From Candidatus Auribacterota bacterium (GTDB lineage Bacteria > Auribacterota > Tritonobacteria > UBA1439): a stretch of DNA of 58,673 bases. Numbering within the stretch: the first letter of the stretch is position 1; each line of letters opens with the position of its first letter. The notes below the pieces were generated by a model. The model did not search any database and was not told the origin of the DNA. It saw only the letters and a list, made by a program, of their open reading frames with translations. The stretch is taken from NCBI GenBank assembly GCA_026392015.1, contig JAPLCW010000119.1, forward strand, positions 1 to 58,673, in the 5' to 3' direction. This document shows positions 8,976 through 16,864 of the stretch, piece by piece. A program made the translations under genes and the position numbers.

Positions 8976-9038
8976 TTGTCTTGAAGTTTGAATTTTCGGA
9001 ACGCGACACATGGGTGTTTATCCATCGTCCCGAACCGG

Positions 9039-11120
9039 ATGCAGGACCAGATGGGGGCCTTGACACATCTGCCGCGAGCCTATAGAATTGCACGAAACGG
9101 CATTAGCGATTGGGGCCATCCGGTGCGATCCACACCATCACTCATCGAGCGTCTTAAGACCCTCATTATAGGGTCGGCGTACAGCCCTCACGATAAGGCG
9201 ATTTTTCAGAGGCTCTCCCTCATTGCCTTTTTCGCCTGGGTTGGGCTTGGAGCGGATGGCCTCTCCTCCTCCTGTTATGGCCCTCAGGAGGCCTTTATGG
9301 CCCTCCATGGAAGGGTCCATCTCGCCATCTTCGTTGCATTGGGTTCGGCGATCACCGTTTTCATTATCAGCGCGAGCTACTCCCAGATCATCGAGTTATT
9401 CCCCAGTGGCGGCGGGGGGTACCTTGTCGCGAGCAAGCTACTCTCACCGACGTTCGGGATGATATCGGGTTGCGCGCTCATCGTCGACTACATTCTCACC
9501 ATAACGCTCTCCATCGCAAGCGGTGCGGATGCGATCTTCAGTTTTCTCCCCCCGGAATGGTATCGGATGAGGCTCGGCTTCGCAGCGCTCGGCCTGGTGA
9601 TCCTCATCGTGCTCAACCTGCGCGGAGTGAAGGAGTCGGTACTGCCGCTTGTGCCTATATTCCTGATTTTTGTGATCACGCATGCGTTTGCGATCGTGTA
9701 TGCGCTCGCGGCGAATCTGTTCAGGCTCCCTGCGGTAGCCGTGGATACGGCCGTGGAGGTGCACCGGGCGACCACTGACCTCGGCATCGTGGGGATGCTG
9801 ATCCTCCTAATCCGGTCTTACAGTATGGGGGCGGGAACGTACACCGGTATCGAGGCGGTGAGCAACGGTCTCCCCATTCTCCGAGATCCGAAGGTGGAAA
9901 CGGGCAAACACACTATGCGCTATATGGCAATCTCCCTGTCGGTCATGGTGATGGGGCTCATCTTCGCATACGTGCTGTACCGCGTCGAACCGGTGTCGGG
10001 GAAGACCCTCAATGCGGTGCTCTTTGAGCGCATGACCAGCGGCTGGGGGAAGGGGATAGCCTATATCTTCATGCTGGTGACGCTCGTGTCCGAGGCGGCG
10101 ATACTCTTCGTCGCGGCTCAGACCGGTTTTCTCGATGGCCCGCGCGTCATGGCGAATATGGCGCTTGACCGCTGGCTCCCCACGCGGTTCGCCATGCTGA
10201 GCGACCGGTTTGTGACCCAGAACGGTATCCTGCTCATGGGAGGGGCGGGGGTTATTCTGATGCTGCTGACGCGCGGCTCCGTCCGTTTCCTTGTCGTGCT
10301 TTACAGCATCAACGTGTTTATCACTTTCTCGCTTTCCCAACTGGGGATGGTCCGCCATTGGTGGAGTAGCAGATCAAGTTTCAGGCAGTGGCGCGGGAAA
10401 ATGCTCACCAATGGAGTGGGATTGATTCTGTGCCTCGGCATCCTCTTCTCGGTGATACTGGTCAAATTCAATGAGGGAGGCTGGGTCACGATTGTCGTCA
10501 CCGGTACGGTCATTGTGTTTGTGCTCCTGATCAAAAAGCGGTATGCGTATGCCGCCAGTCTCATTCACAAGCTCGATGGCCTTGTGGCGGCAACTGAGTC
10601 CCCGTCCCCTGCGATTGTTCCAGGCACCATGCAACATCGAGATTTCGATGGGAAACTCGATCAGTACGCGAGGACCGCGGTGGTGATGGTGAAGGGGTTC
10701 AACGGGATGGGGCTCTACACGCTGCTGAGCATCTTCCGCCTATTCGGCGACTCATTCCGCAATTTTGTGTTTATTGAGATCGGTCTCGTTGACGCGGGGA
10801 CCTTCAAGGGGACGGCGGAGATAGAGCGGTTGCAGGTGAAGGTGAACAGCGACCTATCCCAGTACGTCCAGTATGTGAAAAAACACGGCTACTATGCCGA
10901 GGGTATCCCTTGCATCGATCATAACGCCGTCGATGGGATCGTCAGTCTCGCCCCGGGAATCCTGGAGCGTTTTCCTCAGGCGATTTTCTTCGCGGGACGG
11001 TTGGTATTCCCCAAGGATACGATGTGGTCCCGCTGGCTGCACAACTACATCGTGTTCGCCGTGCAGAAGCAGTTCAATTACGAGGGGATCCCCTTTTTTA
11101 TGGTGCCGATCAAGATGTAG
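9039..11120 (+). CDS. APC-superfamily permease (KUP/KimA-like)
   Basis: A roughly 693-residue membrane protein with about twelve helices in the first 500 residues and a soluble C-terminal domain of about 170 residues. The segment GLGADGLSSSCYGPQEAF and the later AEAAILFVAAQTGF-like helix match the large bacterial APC permeases that include the potassium transporter KimA; substrate could be potassium or an amino acid. The cytosolic tail may be regulatory. Start choice is uncertain: the longest frame starts at a TTG (8988) right after a repeat array, and ATGs at 9039 and 9051 are alternatives with weak ribosome sites. The next gene follows after 57 bases. Confidence 0.75.
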   Translation: MQDQMGALTHLPRAYRIARNGISDWGHPVRSTPSLIERLKTLIIGSAYSPHDKAIFQRLSLIAFFAWVGLGADGLSSSCYGPQEAFMALHGRVHLAIFVALGSAITVFIISASYSQIIELFPSGGGGYLVASKLLSPTFGMISGCALIVDYILTITLSIASGADAIFSFLPPEWYRMRLGFAALGLVILIVLNLRGVKESVLPLVPIFLIFVITHAFAIVYALAANLFRLPAVAVDTAVEVHRATTDLGIVGMLILLIRSYSMGAGTYTGIEAVSNGLPILRDPKVETGKHTMRYMAISLSVMVMGLIFAYVLYRVEPVSGKTLNAVLFERMTSGWGKGIAYIFMLVTLVSEAAILFVAAQTGFLDGPRVMANMALDRWLPTRFAMLSDRFVTQNGILLMGGAGVILMLLTRGSVRFLVVLYSINVFITFSLSQLGMVRHWWSSRSSFRQWRGKMLTNGVGLILCLGILFSVILVKFNEGGWVTIVVTGTVIVFVLLIKKRYAYAASLIHKLDGLVAATESPSPAIVPGTMQHRDFDGKLDQYARTAVVMVKGFNGMGLYTLLSIFRLFGDSFRNFVFIEIGLVDAGTFKGTAEIERLQVKVNSDLSQYVQYVKKHGYYAEGIPCIDHNAVDGIVSLAPGILERFPQAIFFAGRLVFPKDTMWSRWLHNYIVFAVQKQFNYEGIPFFMVPIKM

Positions 11121-11177
11121 CATGTGTGGCGGATCGGGTTAGCGTATATCTTACTAGAAAATAGAGTGGGAGGTCCA

Positions 11178-11951
11178 ATGCGGCTGATCGGAATAGGCAG
11201 CAAGAAGATTCTTCGTCTCGCGCTCTATGCACTTCCCTCTGTGTGTATTGTCGACGGCCTCCTCGTGGAGCCGGAGTGGGTCGCAATCCGCAAGATAGAC
11301 ATCGGGGGGGGGCGGTCGACACGCAGGCTCGTCCATTTCACCGATCTCCACTACAGGGGAAATCGCACTTTTCTCAGGGGGGTTGTGGACCGAATCAATG
11401 CCCTTGACCCCGATCTCGTCTGTTTTACGGGGGATATTGTTGAGGAGCGGGAGCATCTCGGAGAAGCCCTCGACCTTCTTAAGAGGATTGTTTCTCCACT
11501 GTACGGCGTTCCGGGCAACCACGACTACTGGAGCGGCGCGCAGTTTGACAAAATCGCGAAGGCATTCGAGGCGACCGGAGGGGCATGGCTGGTCGATGCC
11601 GAGACGACGAGCCCGGATGGTGAACTGACGATTGTCGGCGCATCGAGTCATAATGCCGATTTCATCAAGGAGAGGAAGAGAGGAAGGCGGATTCTCCTCA
11701 CGCACTACCCGGCGTTCGCGGACATGCTGGGGGGAAGGAAGTTCGATCTTATCCTCGCGGGACACTCTCACGGCGGGCAGCTCCGCATCCCATTCTGGGG
11801 CGCCATCGCGCTCCCCTGGGGTAGCGGAAGATACGAGAAGGGTCTTTACCAGACAAGCGCCGGCCCGCTCTACGTAAACCCGGGGATCGGCACATTCTAT
11901 CTTCCGGTGCGTCTCTTCTGCCGCCCCGAGATAACGCTGATCCGGCTATAA
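11178..11951 (+). CDS. Membrane-anchored metallophosphoesterase (YkuE/LpxG-like)
   Basis: A 257-residue calcineurin-type phosphoesterase. All metal-ligand blocks are present: HFTDLHY (D-x-H), FTGDIV, PGNHDYW, LLTHYP and AGHSHGGQ. One N-terminal hydrophobic segment (ILRLALYALPSVCIVDGLL) would anchor it. The start ATG follows GGGAGG. Relatives include YkuE-type phosphodiesterases and the chlamydial UDP-diacylglucosamine pyrophosphatase LpxG, so a role in lipid A synthesis is possible but not shown. Its stop codon is followed within 3 bases by a repeat array. Confidence 0.8.
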   Translation: MRLIGIGSKKILRLALYALPSVCIVDGLLVEPEWVAIRKIDIGGGRSTRRLVHFTDLHYRGNRTFLRGVVDRINALDPDLVCFTGDIVEEREHLGEALDLLKRIVSPLYGVPGNHDYWSGAQFDKIAKAFEATGGAWLVDAETTSPDGELTIVGASSHNADFIKERKRGRRILLTHYPAFADMLGGRKFDLILAGHSHGGQLRIPFWGAIALPWGSGRYEKGLYQTSAGPLYVNPGIGTFYLPVRLFCRPEITLIRL

Positions 11952-11954
11952 AAA

Positions 11955-12025
11955 GCGGCGATTAAGCGATTAGGCAATTAGGTCGATAGAGTAAACACCT
12001 AATCGCGCAATCGCCAAATCGCTGC
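11955..12025. repeat. Dyad array, GCGATTAGGCAATTAG words
   Basis: Left arm GGCGATTAAGCGATTAGGC with AATTAGG following; right arm CCTAATCGCGCAATCGCC with AAATCGC following. It begins 3 bases after the phosphoesterase stop codon and uses the same words as the array at 8904. Confidence 0.7.
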
Positions 12026-12065
12026 CGGTACAATATACTTGACCGAACGTTCTGGAACAGATAGG

Positions 12066-12791
12066 ATGGAAATTACACACAAGATGAGCATAGCCAGATT
12101 ATTATTCTGCATGATGCTGTTGGCAGCTACGGCTTTTGCCGGGAAGGATGAGGCCGTGCCGGCAGCGGCGAATTCCTTATCCCCGCGCAATCTCGTTTTT
12201 GTTTCCCCATTCTGCGGTTACGCATTCGTCAATTACAATAAGAAAGTCGATGTGCTCGATCTCGACGGAAAATCAATCTCGAACAGGCCGGGAGATCTTA
12301 TTTTCCCCCTCGTCGATCTCATACGGCGTTCGCAGAAGACGATCGATATCGCCTGTTACCTCTATGGGACCCTCACGTGGGAGCACCAGGAGATTCTGAA
12401 GGCCAACGCCCGCGGCGTGAAGATACGGCTCTTTCTTGATACCTCGATCAAGGATAAGGACAATGTGCCCGTGGTCTACGAGACGATCGAGCAATTAAAA
12501 GAAGTCAGGCCCAGGATCCTTGTAAAGGTTATCGATCCGGAGAAAGCGGAGAAGATGACAGGGATACCGTTTCAGACCATGCACGAGAAGTTTGGGATCT
12601 TCGATCGCCTTCATGCATTCAATGGGAGCGCCAATATAGAACCCGGCTCCAATATAAAATACACGGAGGACAGATTCTTCTTTCTCGATAATCCAGAGAT
12701 GGCGCTCGTATTTCAGGAGGAGTTCGATCGTTTATGGGACGGCATGGGACAGTACCTGCTGCCGCCGGATGAGGGGGTTGGGAAAAAGTGA
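12066..12791 (+). CDS. Exported PLD-like phosphodiesterase, single HKD
   Basis: A 241-residue phospholipase D superfamily protein. A hydrophobic signal segment (ARLLFCMMLLAATAFA) precedes the domain. The catalytic motif is MHEKFGIFDRLHAFNGSANIE, an intact H-x-K-x4-D with the downstream G-S-x-N. Proteins with one motif act as dimers, like the nuclease Nuc; substrate could be DNA or phospholipid. An RSQKTIDIACYLYG strand-helix element earlier is also typical of the fold. It overlaps the next PLD gene by four bases (GTGA), so the two are translationally coupled and may form a heterodimer. Confidence 0.75.
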   Translation: MEITHKMSIARLLFCMMLLAATAFAGKDEAVPAAANSLSPRNLVFVSPFCGYAFVNYNKKVDVLDLDGKSISNRPGDLIFPLVDLIRRSQKTIDIACYLYGTLTWEHQEILKANARGVKIRLFLDTSIKDKDNVPVVYETIEQLKEVRPRILVKVIDPEKAEKMTGIPFQTMHEKFGIFDRLHAFNGSANIEPGSNIKYTEDRFFFLDNPEMALVFQEEFDRLWDGMGQYLLPPDEGVGKK

Positions 12792-13771
12792 AATCGTATC
12801 GGCGTGTCGGAGTATCGGAGTATCGGCGTATTGCCGGCAGACTTGTATTTCCTGAATTCCGATCATTTTGCATGAAGTTTTGGGATTTGGGATTTGGGAT
12901 TTGGGATTTGGTTGCGGCCGGAGGGCGCACCGGGGCGTATCGGCCTATCGGTGTGATTGCGTGCGTATGCGCAGGGATGCTTCTCGCGCCGGCTGTCGCA
13001 CAGGCGAAGATCGAGGTGCATTTTAATAGCACCGAGCGATTGGAGAAGTATATCAAAGAGGCGTTCTCTGAGGCGGTCGCGCGGACGAAGGCCGGAGGCA
13101 AGGGGACCATCGACATCATGATCTTCAGTTTCACCTCTCCCTCCCTCGCAGAGACATTGCTCAGGATCGGCCGCGATTTCCCGGATATCCGCATCCGTAT
13201 CCTCGCGAACCTGAGCCAGCTTTTCAGGGAGCCGACCTCTGTCCTCCCGGACTTGGAGGATATCACATCTGGAAAGATCGAGGCCTATCGTCGTGCCGCG
13301 GAGAGGCGTAGAGCCTTTATCAAGGATGCGGATGATAGGAAGATCTCTGTTGAGAGCGAGCTGAAGCAGATCGTGAGCGAATACAGGCAGAAGCCGATCG
13401 GTAATATTGAGATCAAATACAAATGGTTCCCCGCCTTTTCGTGGGATGAGAAGGAAAAGGCGCCCGTCTATGATCATTTTCACCCCAAGGCCGCACTGCT
13501 CCACCACAAATCCGTTGTCGCCAACGGCGAGACGCTCGTGACCGGCAGCTACAACTGGTCCACCTATGCGGAAACAAAAAATATTGAGAACCTTATGATC
13601 ATCCGCGGCCAGGAGGATAGGAAGCTCGTGAGTGATTTCCAGGCAGAGTTCACCACGATGTGGAATGACCCCGCGATCGCGAAGTCAGGAGCGGAGTGCA
13701 GAGCGCTCAAGGAGAAGATAGGTGAAGAGTTCCTGCAGGAGCGGGCCAAAGATCTAAAAAGCAGTCCATAG
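12788..13771 (+). CDS. Exported PLD-like protein with degenerate HKN motif
   Basis: Up to 327 residues. The PLD motif is LLHHKSVVANGETLVTGSYN (H-x-K-x4-N), so the usual Asp is Asn, while the G-S-x-N-W part and an IDIMIFSFTSPSLAETLL strand are kept. A long helical insertion (about 150-215) precedes the motif. The first 55 or so residues are encoded by repeat DNA (GTATCGG words and a TTTGGGA run), so the true start may be the GTG at 12953, which directly opens a signal peptide (VIACVCAGMLLAPAVAQA). The stop codon TAG falls inside the first word of the next repeat array. Activity may depend on the preceding PLD partner. Confidence 0.7.
   Translation: MKSYRRVGVSEYRRIAGRLVFPEFRSFCMKFWDLGFGIWDLVAAGGRTGAYRPIGVIACVCAGMLLAPAVAQAKIEVHFNSTERLEKYIKEAFSEAVARTKAGGKGTIDIMIFSFTSPSLAETLLRIGRDFPDIRIRILANLSQLFREPTSVLPDLEDITSGKIEAYRRAAERRRAFIKDADDRKISVESELKQIVSEYRQKPIGNIEIKYKWFPAFSWDEKEKAPVYDHFHPKAALLHHKSVVANGETLVTGSYNWSTYAETKNIENLMIIRGQEDRKLVSDFQAEFTTMWNDPAIAKSGAECRALKEKIGEEFLQERAKDLKSSP
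12795..12953. repeat. Reiterated words inside the start of the PLD gene
   Basis: CGTATCGGCGTGTCGGAGTA then GTATCGGCGTATTGCCGG (12795-12838), a run of four TTTGGGA units (about 12880-12911), and a second GTATCGGCCTATCGG near 12936. All lie in the open frame upstream of the predicted signal peptide. The same GTATCGGCGTGTCGG word is inserted in the polyferredoxin gene at 15723. Confidence 0.65.
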
Positions 13772-13822
13772 TCCATAGTCCATGGCCTTTCGATGGAAGC
13801 TATGGACTATGGACCATGGACG
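13764..13822. repeat. Dyad array, CCATAGT words
   Basis: GTCCATAGTCCATAGTCCAT on the left and CTATGGACTATGGACCATGG on the right, around a short loop. The first word supplies the TAG stop of the upstream PLD gene, and the right arm sits just ahead of the DUF362 start codon. Confidence 0.75.
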
Positions 13823-13835
13823 ATCAACCATCGCT

Positions 13836-14780
13836 ATGGATCGGCGACAGTTTATCAGGCGAAGCTTTCAAACGGCTCTAGGCCTCGCGCTGGCAAGGCC
13901 CTCGCGATGGCTTCAGGCAGCCGAAGCTGATCAAAAAGCCGCTGCACCTCTGAACTTTTCCATTCCCGAAGCAGCGTCCCAACCCCAGATAGTTATCGCA
14001 AAAGGCGGTTCCCCTGCGGAAGTGACGAAGGCCGCGCTCGAAGCCATCGGGGGAATCGGCCGTTTCGTGGCAAAAGGCGACCGGGTACTGATCAAGCCTA
14101 ATGTCTCATGGGATAGCAGCCCTGAACTCGGTGCGAACACTCATCCTGAGATAGTAAAGTTGTTGACGGAACTCTGCCTTCGGGCCGGCGCACGGCGGGT
14201 TGTGGTGATGGACAACACGATTGATGAACCGCGACGCTGTTTCGCGAAGAGCGGTATCAAGGCTGCCGTGACCGCCGCAGGGGGATTGGTCCAGTTTCAG
14301 GGGGATCGAACTTTCCGTGAGACGGATCTGGGGGGAGCCATCGGGCGGTGGCCCGTCATGACTCCGCTTTTCGACGCCGATAAGTTTATTAACGTTCCGG
14401 TGGTGAAAAGTCACGGACTCAGCAAGCTTACCGCAACGATGAAAAATCTCTATGGCATCGTGGGAGGTAGGCGCGGCAGACTTCACGGGCACATAGACGA
14501 GAGCATTGTGGATCTCGCGCGTTTCGTCCGCCCCACCCTTGTCATCCTGGATGCGTACAGCGTCATGGCCGGCAACGGGCCGAGCGGCGGACGGGCCGAG
14601 GACCTCATCCACCCCCGGACGATTGCTGCCGGAACGGACCAGGTGGCGCTCGATGCGTACGCAGCCACCTTGCTCGGCCTGCGGGCAGAGGAGGTGGGAT
14701 ACATCAAACTTGCTCACGACCGGGGATTGGGGAATATGCGTTACCGTGACCTTCGCGTGAAGGAGTTGCGAGTAGCCTAA
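13836..14780 (+). CDS. DUF362 protein with Tat-type signal
   Basis: A 314-residue exported protein. The chosen ATG gives MDRRQFIRRSFQTALGLALA, a twin-arginine-like signal; upstream in-frame ATGs come from the CCATAGT repeat. The mature part has the DUF362 core: KGDRVLIKPNVSWDSSPELG, HPEIVKLLTELCLRAGARRV, VPVVKSHGLSKLTATMKNLYG and a GTDQVALDAYAATLLG block near the end. DUF362 proteins have no established activity, but are often encoded beside polyferredoxins, as here, which suggests a redox or maturation role across the membrane. A perfect 18-base palindrome follows the gene. Confidence 0.82.
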   Translation: MDRRQFIRRSFQTALGLALARPSRWLQAAEADQKAAAPLNFSIPEAASQPQIVIAKGGSPAEVTKAALEAIGGIGRFVAKGDRVLIKPNVSWDSSPELGANTHPEIVKLLTELCLRAGARRVVVMDNTIDEPRRCFAKSGIKAAVTAAGGLVQFQGDRTFRETDLGGAIGRWPVMTPLFDADKFINVPVVKSHGLSKLTATMKNLYGIVGGRRGRLHGHIDESIVDLARFVRPTLVILDAYSVMAGNGPSGGRAEDLIHPRTIAAGTDQVALDAYAATLLGLRAEEVGYIKLAHDRGLGNMRYRDLRVKELRVA

Positions 14781-14802
14781 ATTTGTATCCGAGACCCTTA
14801 GC

Positions 14803-14820
14803 CGGCCCTTAAGGGCCGGC
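14803..14820. terminator. GC-rich palindrome after the DUF362 gene
   Basis: CCGGCCCTTAAGGGCCGG is a perfect palindrome in the 89-base gap between the DUF362 and polyferredoxin genes. There is no T-run after it, so it may be an RNA-stabilising hairpin or a partial terminator rather than a classical one. Confidence 0.5.
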
Positions 14821-14869
14821 TGCGCTCTGGATAACCGAACTTCGTGAATGAATTCAGGCGGCCAATAGA

Positions 14870-16594
14870 GTGAATACGCGCACCATCCGTACCCTTCTCT
14901 GGTTGCGCAGGACGTCTCAGGCATTTTTCCTCATCCTCTTCTTCGTCCTTCTCTTCCAGGCCCGCTACTCCACCGAAACGCTTGATCTGGCGGCGCGGGA
15001 CGTCACCACGAAAACACCGGTGCCGCTATTCTTTAAATTCGACCCGTTGGTAGCCCTGGGTCTCATGGTTTCCCGTCACATCTTCGTTGCGGGATTTGCC
15101 CTGTCACTCTTCACGCTCGCTGCGACAGCCTTGATCGGAAGGTTCTTCTGCGGCTGGATATGTCCGTTAGGGACGCTGCACCACTTCTTCAGCCACATAA
15201 GGCCGGGGGGGAAAAGACTGCGGAGAGCCTGTACGGACCGGGAGCGATACATTCGGTGGCAGAGGCTGAAATACTCCATCCTCATATTTTTTCTCATCAC
15301 CTCGGGTTTCGGCTTCCTCCAGGCCGGCCTTCTCGATCCGCTCTGCCTGCTCGGCCGGTCGCTCACCCTTGCTGTTTTCCCGGCGATTCATTTTCTCATA
15401 ACTCGGGTGATCGAAGGGGGATCGCGGCTTCCGGGTCTTTCGATCCCCATGGGGAGGGTCTGCGATTATCTGGAAAACCATGAAATTATCGGCAAAACCG
15501 TATTTTATCATTCGGCGCTTTTTACCTCTGTAGTGCTGTTCGCGGTCCTTCTCGCGAATCTTTTCTATTCGCGCTTCTGGTGCAGGTTCCTCTGCCCTCT
15601 CGGCGCGCTCCTCGGTCTTGTCGCCCCGTTTTCCCTTGTGAAGATGCAAAGGGATGGTGTCCAATGCACCTTGTGCGGAAAATGCCTGCTCTCCTGCCAG
15701 GGAGGGAGAGTGGGAGAAGATCGTGACGGCGTGTCGGCGTATCGGCGTGTCGGCGTGCCGACGAGATCGAATCTTCACCAAGGCGGCGTGCAAAGAGGTG
15801 AGCCCCTGCCTGACCCTGACAAAGGGGGAGGGGAGGGCATTTCGAAGGAGAGAGCCACGCGAGGAGCGGGGGAGTGTTACCTGTGCCTGAACTGCCTGGC
15901 GGTCTGCCGGGAAGACGCGATGGGATTTGAGTTTCTCGGCGTCAGAGATTCTTCAGAGTATACCCCCGACCTTACGCGCCGTGGTCTGATAGCGAGCGCA
16001 GGGGTGAGTTTGATCGCCTTGCCCTTTTTGAGTTTTTCGAGAGGAGAGGGAGGACGCTCCCGGCTCATTCGTCCTCCCGGGGCGTTGACGGAGGATGATT
16101 TTCTCTCAACCTGTATCCGATGCGGCACCTGCACGCGTATCTGCCCGACACACGCGATCCATTCCTGCATTGCCGAGGCCGGCCTGGAGGGGTTCTGGAC
16201 GCCGCGACTCATCCCGAGGATCGGCTACTGCGTGTATAGTTGCACGCTCTGCGGCCAGGTCTGCCCCTCGCAGGCGATCAGACGGCTGAGCCTTGAGGAA
16301 AAGATGGGGTCCGAACGGAGTCGTCCGGTAAAGCTGGGCACGGCGGTGGTGGACAGGGGGCGCTGCATCTCGTGGGCGCAGGGGATGCAGTGCCTTGCGT
16401 GCGAGGAAGTGTGCCCGGTCTCACCCAAGGCGATCAAAATTGATGAGGAGAGAATCCATCGGATAGGACGCCCTGTTGTCGATTCGCTCCTGTGTGTAGG
16501 TTGCGGCCACTGTGAGTATGTGTGTCCGGTTGAGGGGGAGTCGGCGATAAGGGTTTTTTCGGTGGGGGAGACAAGGAGCCGGGCGAGAAGCTAA
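14870..16594 (+). CDS. NapH/NapG-like membrane polyferredoxin
   Basis: A 574-residue fusion of a NapH-type quinol-facing membrane part and a NapG-type ferredoxin part. About residues 1-265 contain the membrane helices with CGWICPLG and CRFLCPLG cytosolic motifs. C266 opens a first cluster (CTLCGKC), its partner block is CYLCLNC (C336 onward), then a hydrophobic Tat-like stretch (RRGLIASAGVSLIALPF), and four further Cys groups: CIRCGTC, CTLCGQVC, CLACEEVC and CVGCGHC. The 60 or so residues between the first two cluster motifs are low-complexity and repeat-derived, an in-frame insertion. GTG start. Likely transfers electrons between quinones and a periplasmic partner, perhaps the DUF362 protein. 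Confidence 0.85.
   Translation: MNTRTIRTLLWLRRTSQAFFLILFFVLLFQARYSTETLDLAARDVTTKTPVPLFFKFDPLVALGLMVSRHIFVAGFALSLFTLAATALIGRFFCGWICPLGTLHHFFSHIRPGGKRLRRACTDRERYIRWQRLKYSILIFFLITSGFGFLQAGLLDPLCLLGRSLTLAVFPAIHFLITRVIEGGSRLPGLSIPMGRVCDYLENHEIIGKTVFYHSALFTSVVLFAVLLANLFYSRFWCRFLCPLGALLGLVAPFSLVKMQRDGVQCTLCGKCLLSCQGGRVGEDRDGVSAYRRVGVPTRSNLHQGGVQRGEPLPDPDKGGGEGISKERATRGAGECYLCLNCLAVCREDAMGFEFLGVRDSSEYTPDLTRRGLIASAGVSLIALPFLSFSRGEGGRSRLIRPPGALTEDDFLSTCIRCGTCTRICPTHAIHSCIAEAGLEGFWTPRLIPRIGYCVYSCTLCGQVCPSQAIRRLSLEEKMGSERSRPVKLGTAVVDRGRCISWAQGMQCLACEEVCPVSPKAIKIDEERIHRIGRPVVDSLLCVGCGHCEYVCPVEGESAIRVFSVGETRSRARS
15706..15865 (+). repeat. Repeat insertion inside the polyferredoxin gene
   Basis: GGCGTGTCGGCGTATCGGCG and GTGTCGGCGTGCCGAC (15728-15764) match the word array at 12795, followed by CCCCTGCCTGACCCTGACAA and GGGGGAGGGG. 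The stretch splits two cysteine-cluster motifs that are normally closely spaced, yet keeps the frame. Confidence 0.65.
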
Positions 16595-16597
16595 ATT

Positions 16598-16778
16598 GTA
16601 ATGGGTCACTTATGGGTGGTATCCCTTTTACTTGTCATCCCCGCACTTCGACTGCGCTCAGTGTAAACTCGAGCGGAGATCCAGTATGAAACCTGGATTC
16701 CTGCTCGAGTTTACCCTCGTGAAAACGGGGGCAGGAATGACATATTCAGCAATGTACCACCCATAAGTGATGCATTAC
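16598..16778. mobile_element. MITE-like element family A, copy A1
   Basis: A 181-bp element with terminal inverted repeats of 24 bases (two mismatches) containing TCACTTATGGGTGGTA. Inside are CTTGTCATCCCCGC / GGATCCA and the inverse TGGATTCCTGC / GCAGGAATGACA. The flanking CTAAATT at 16591-16597 recurs at 16780-16786, which looks like a 7-8 bp target duplication and includes the polyferredoxin stop codon. No gene inside. Confidence 0.8.
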
Positions 16779-16820
16779 GCTAAATTGGGCGGTTTGCTAG
16801 ACTAATCCAAAATAGCATGG

Positions 16821-16826
16821 TATAAT
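16821..16826 (+). promoter_or_regulatory. Possible -10 box (TATAAT)
   Basis: A perfect TATAAT lies 38 bases before the propeller start codon. A matching -35 box is not convincing: TAGACT at 16798 has the right 17-base spacing but a poor match. Confidence 0.35.
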
Positions 16827-16864
16827 ACAACAAGGTATACGTGGGCAACTATGGAAGGTATCGT

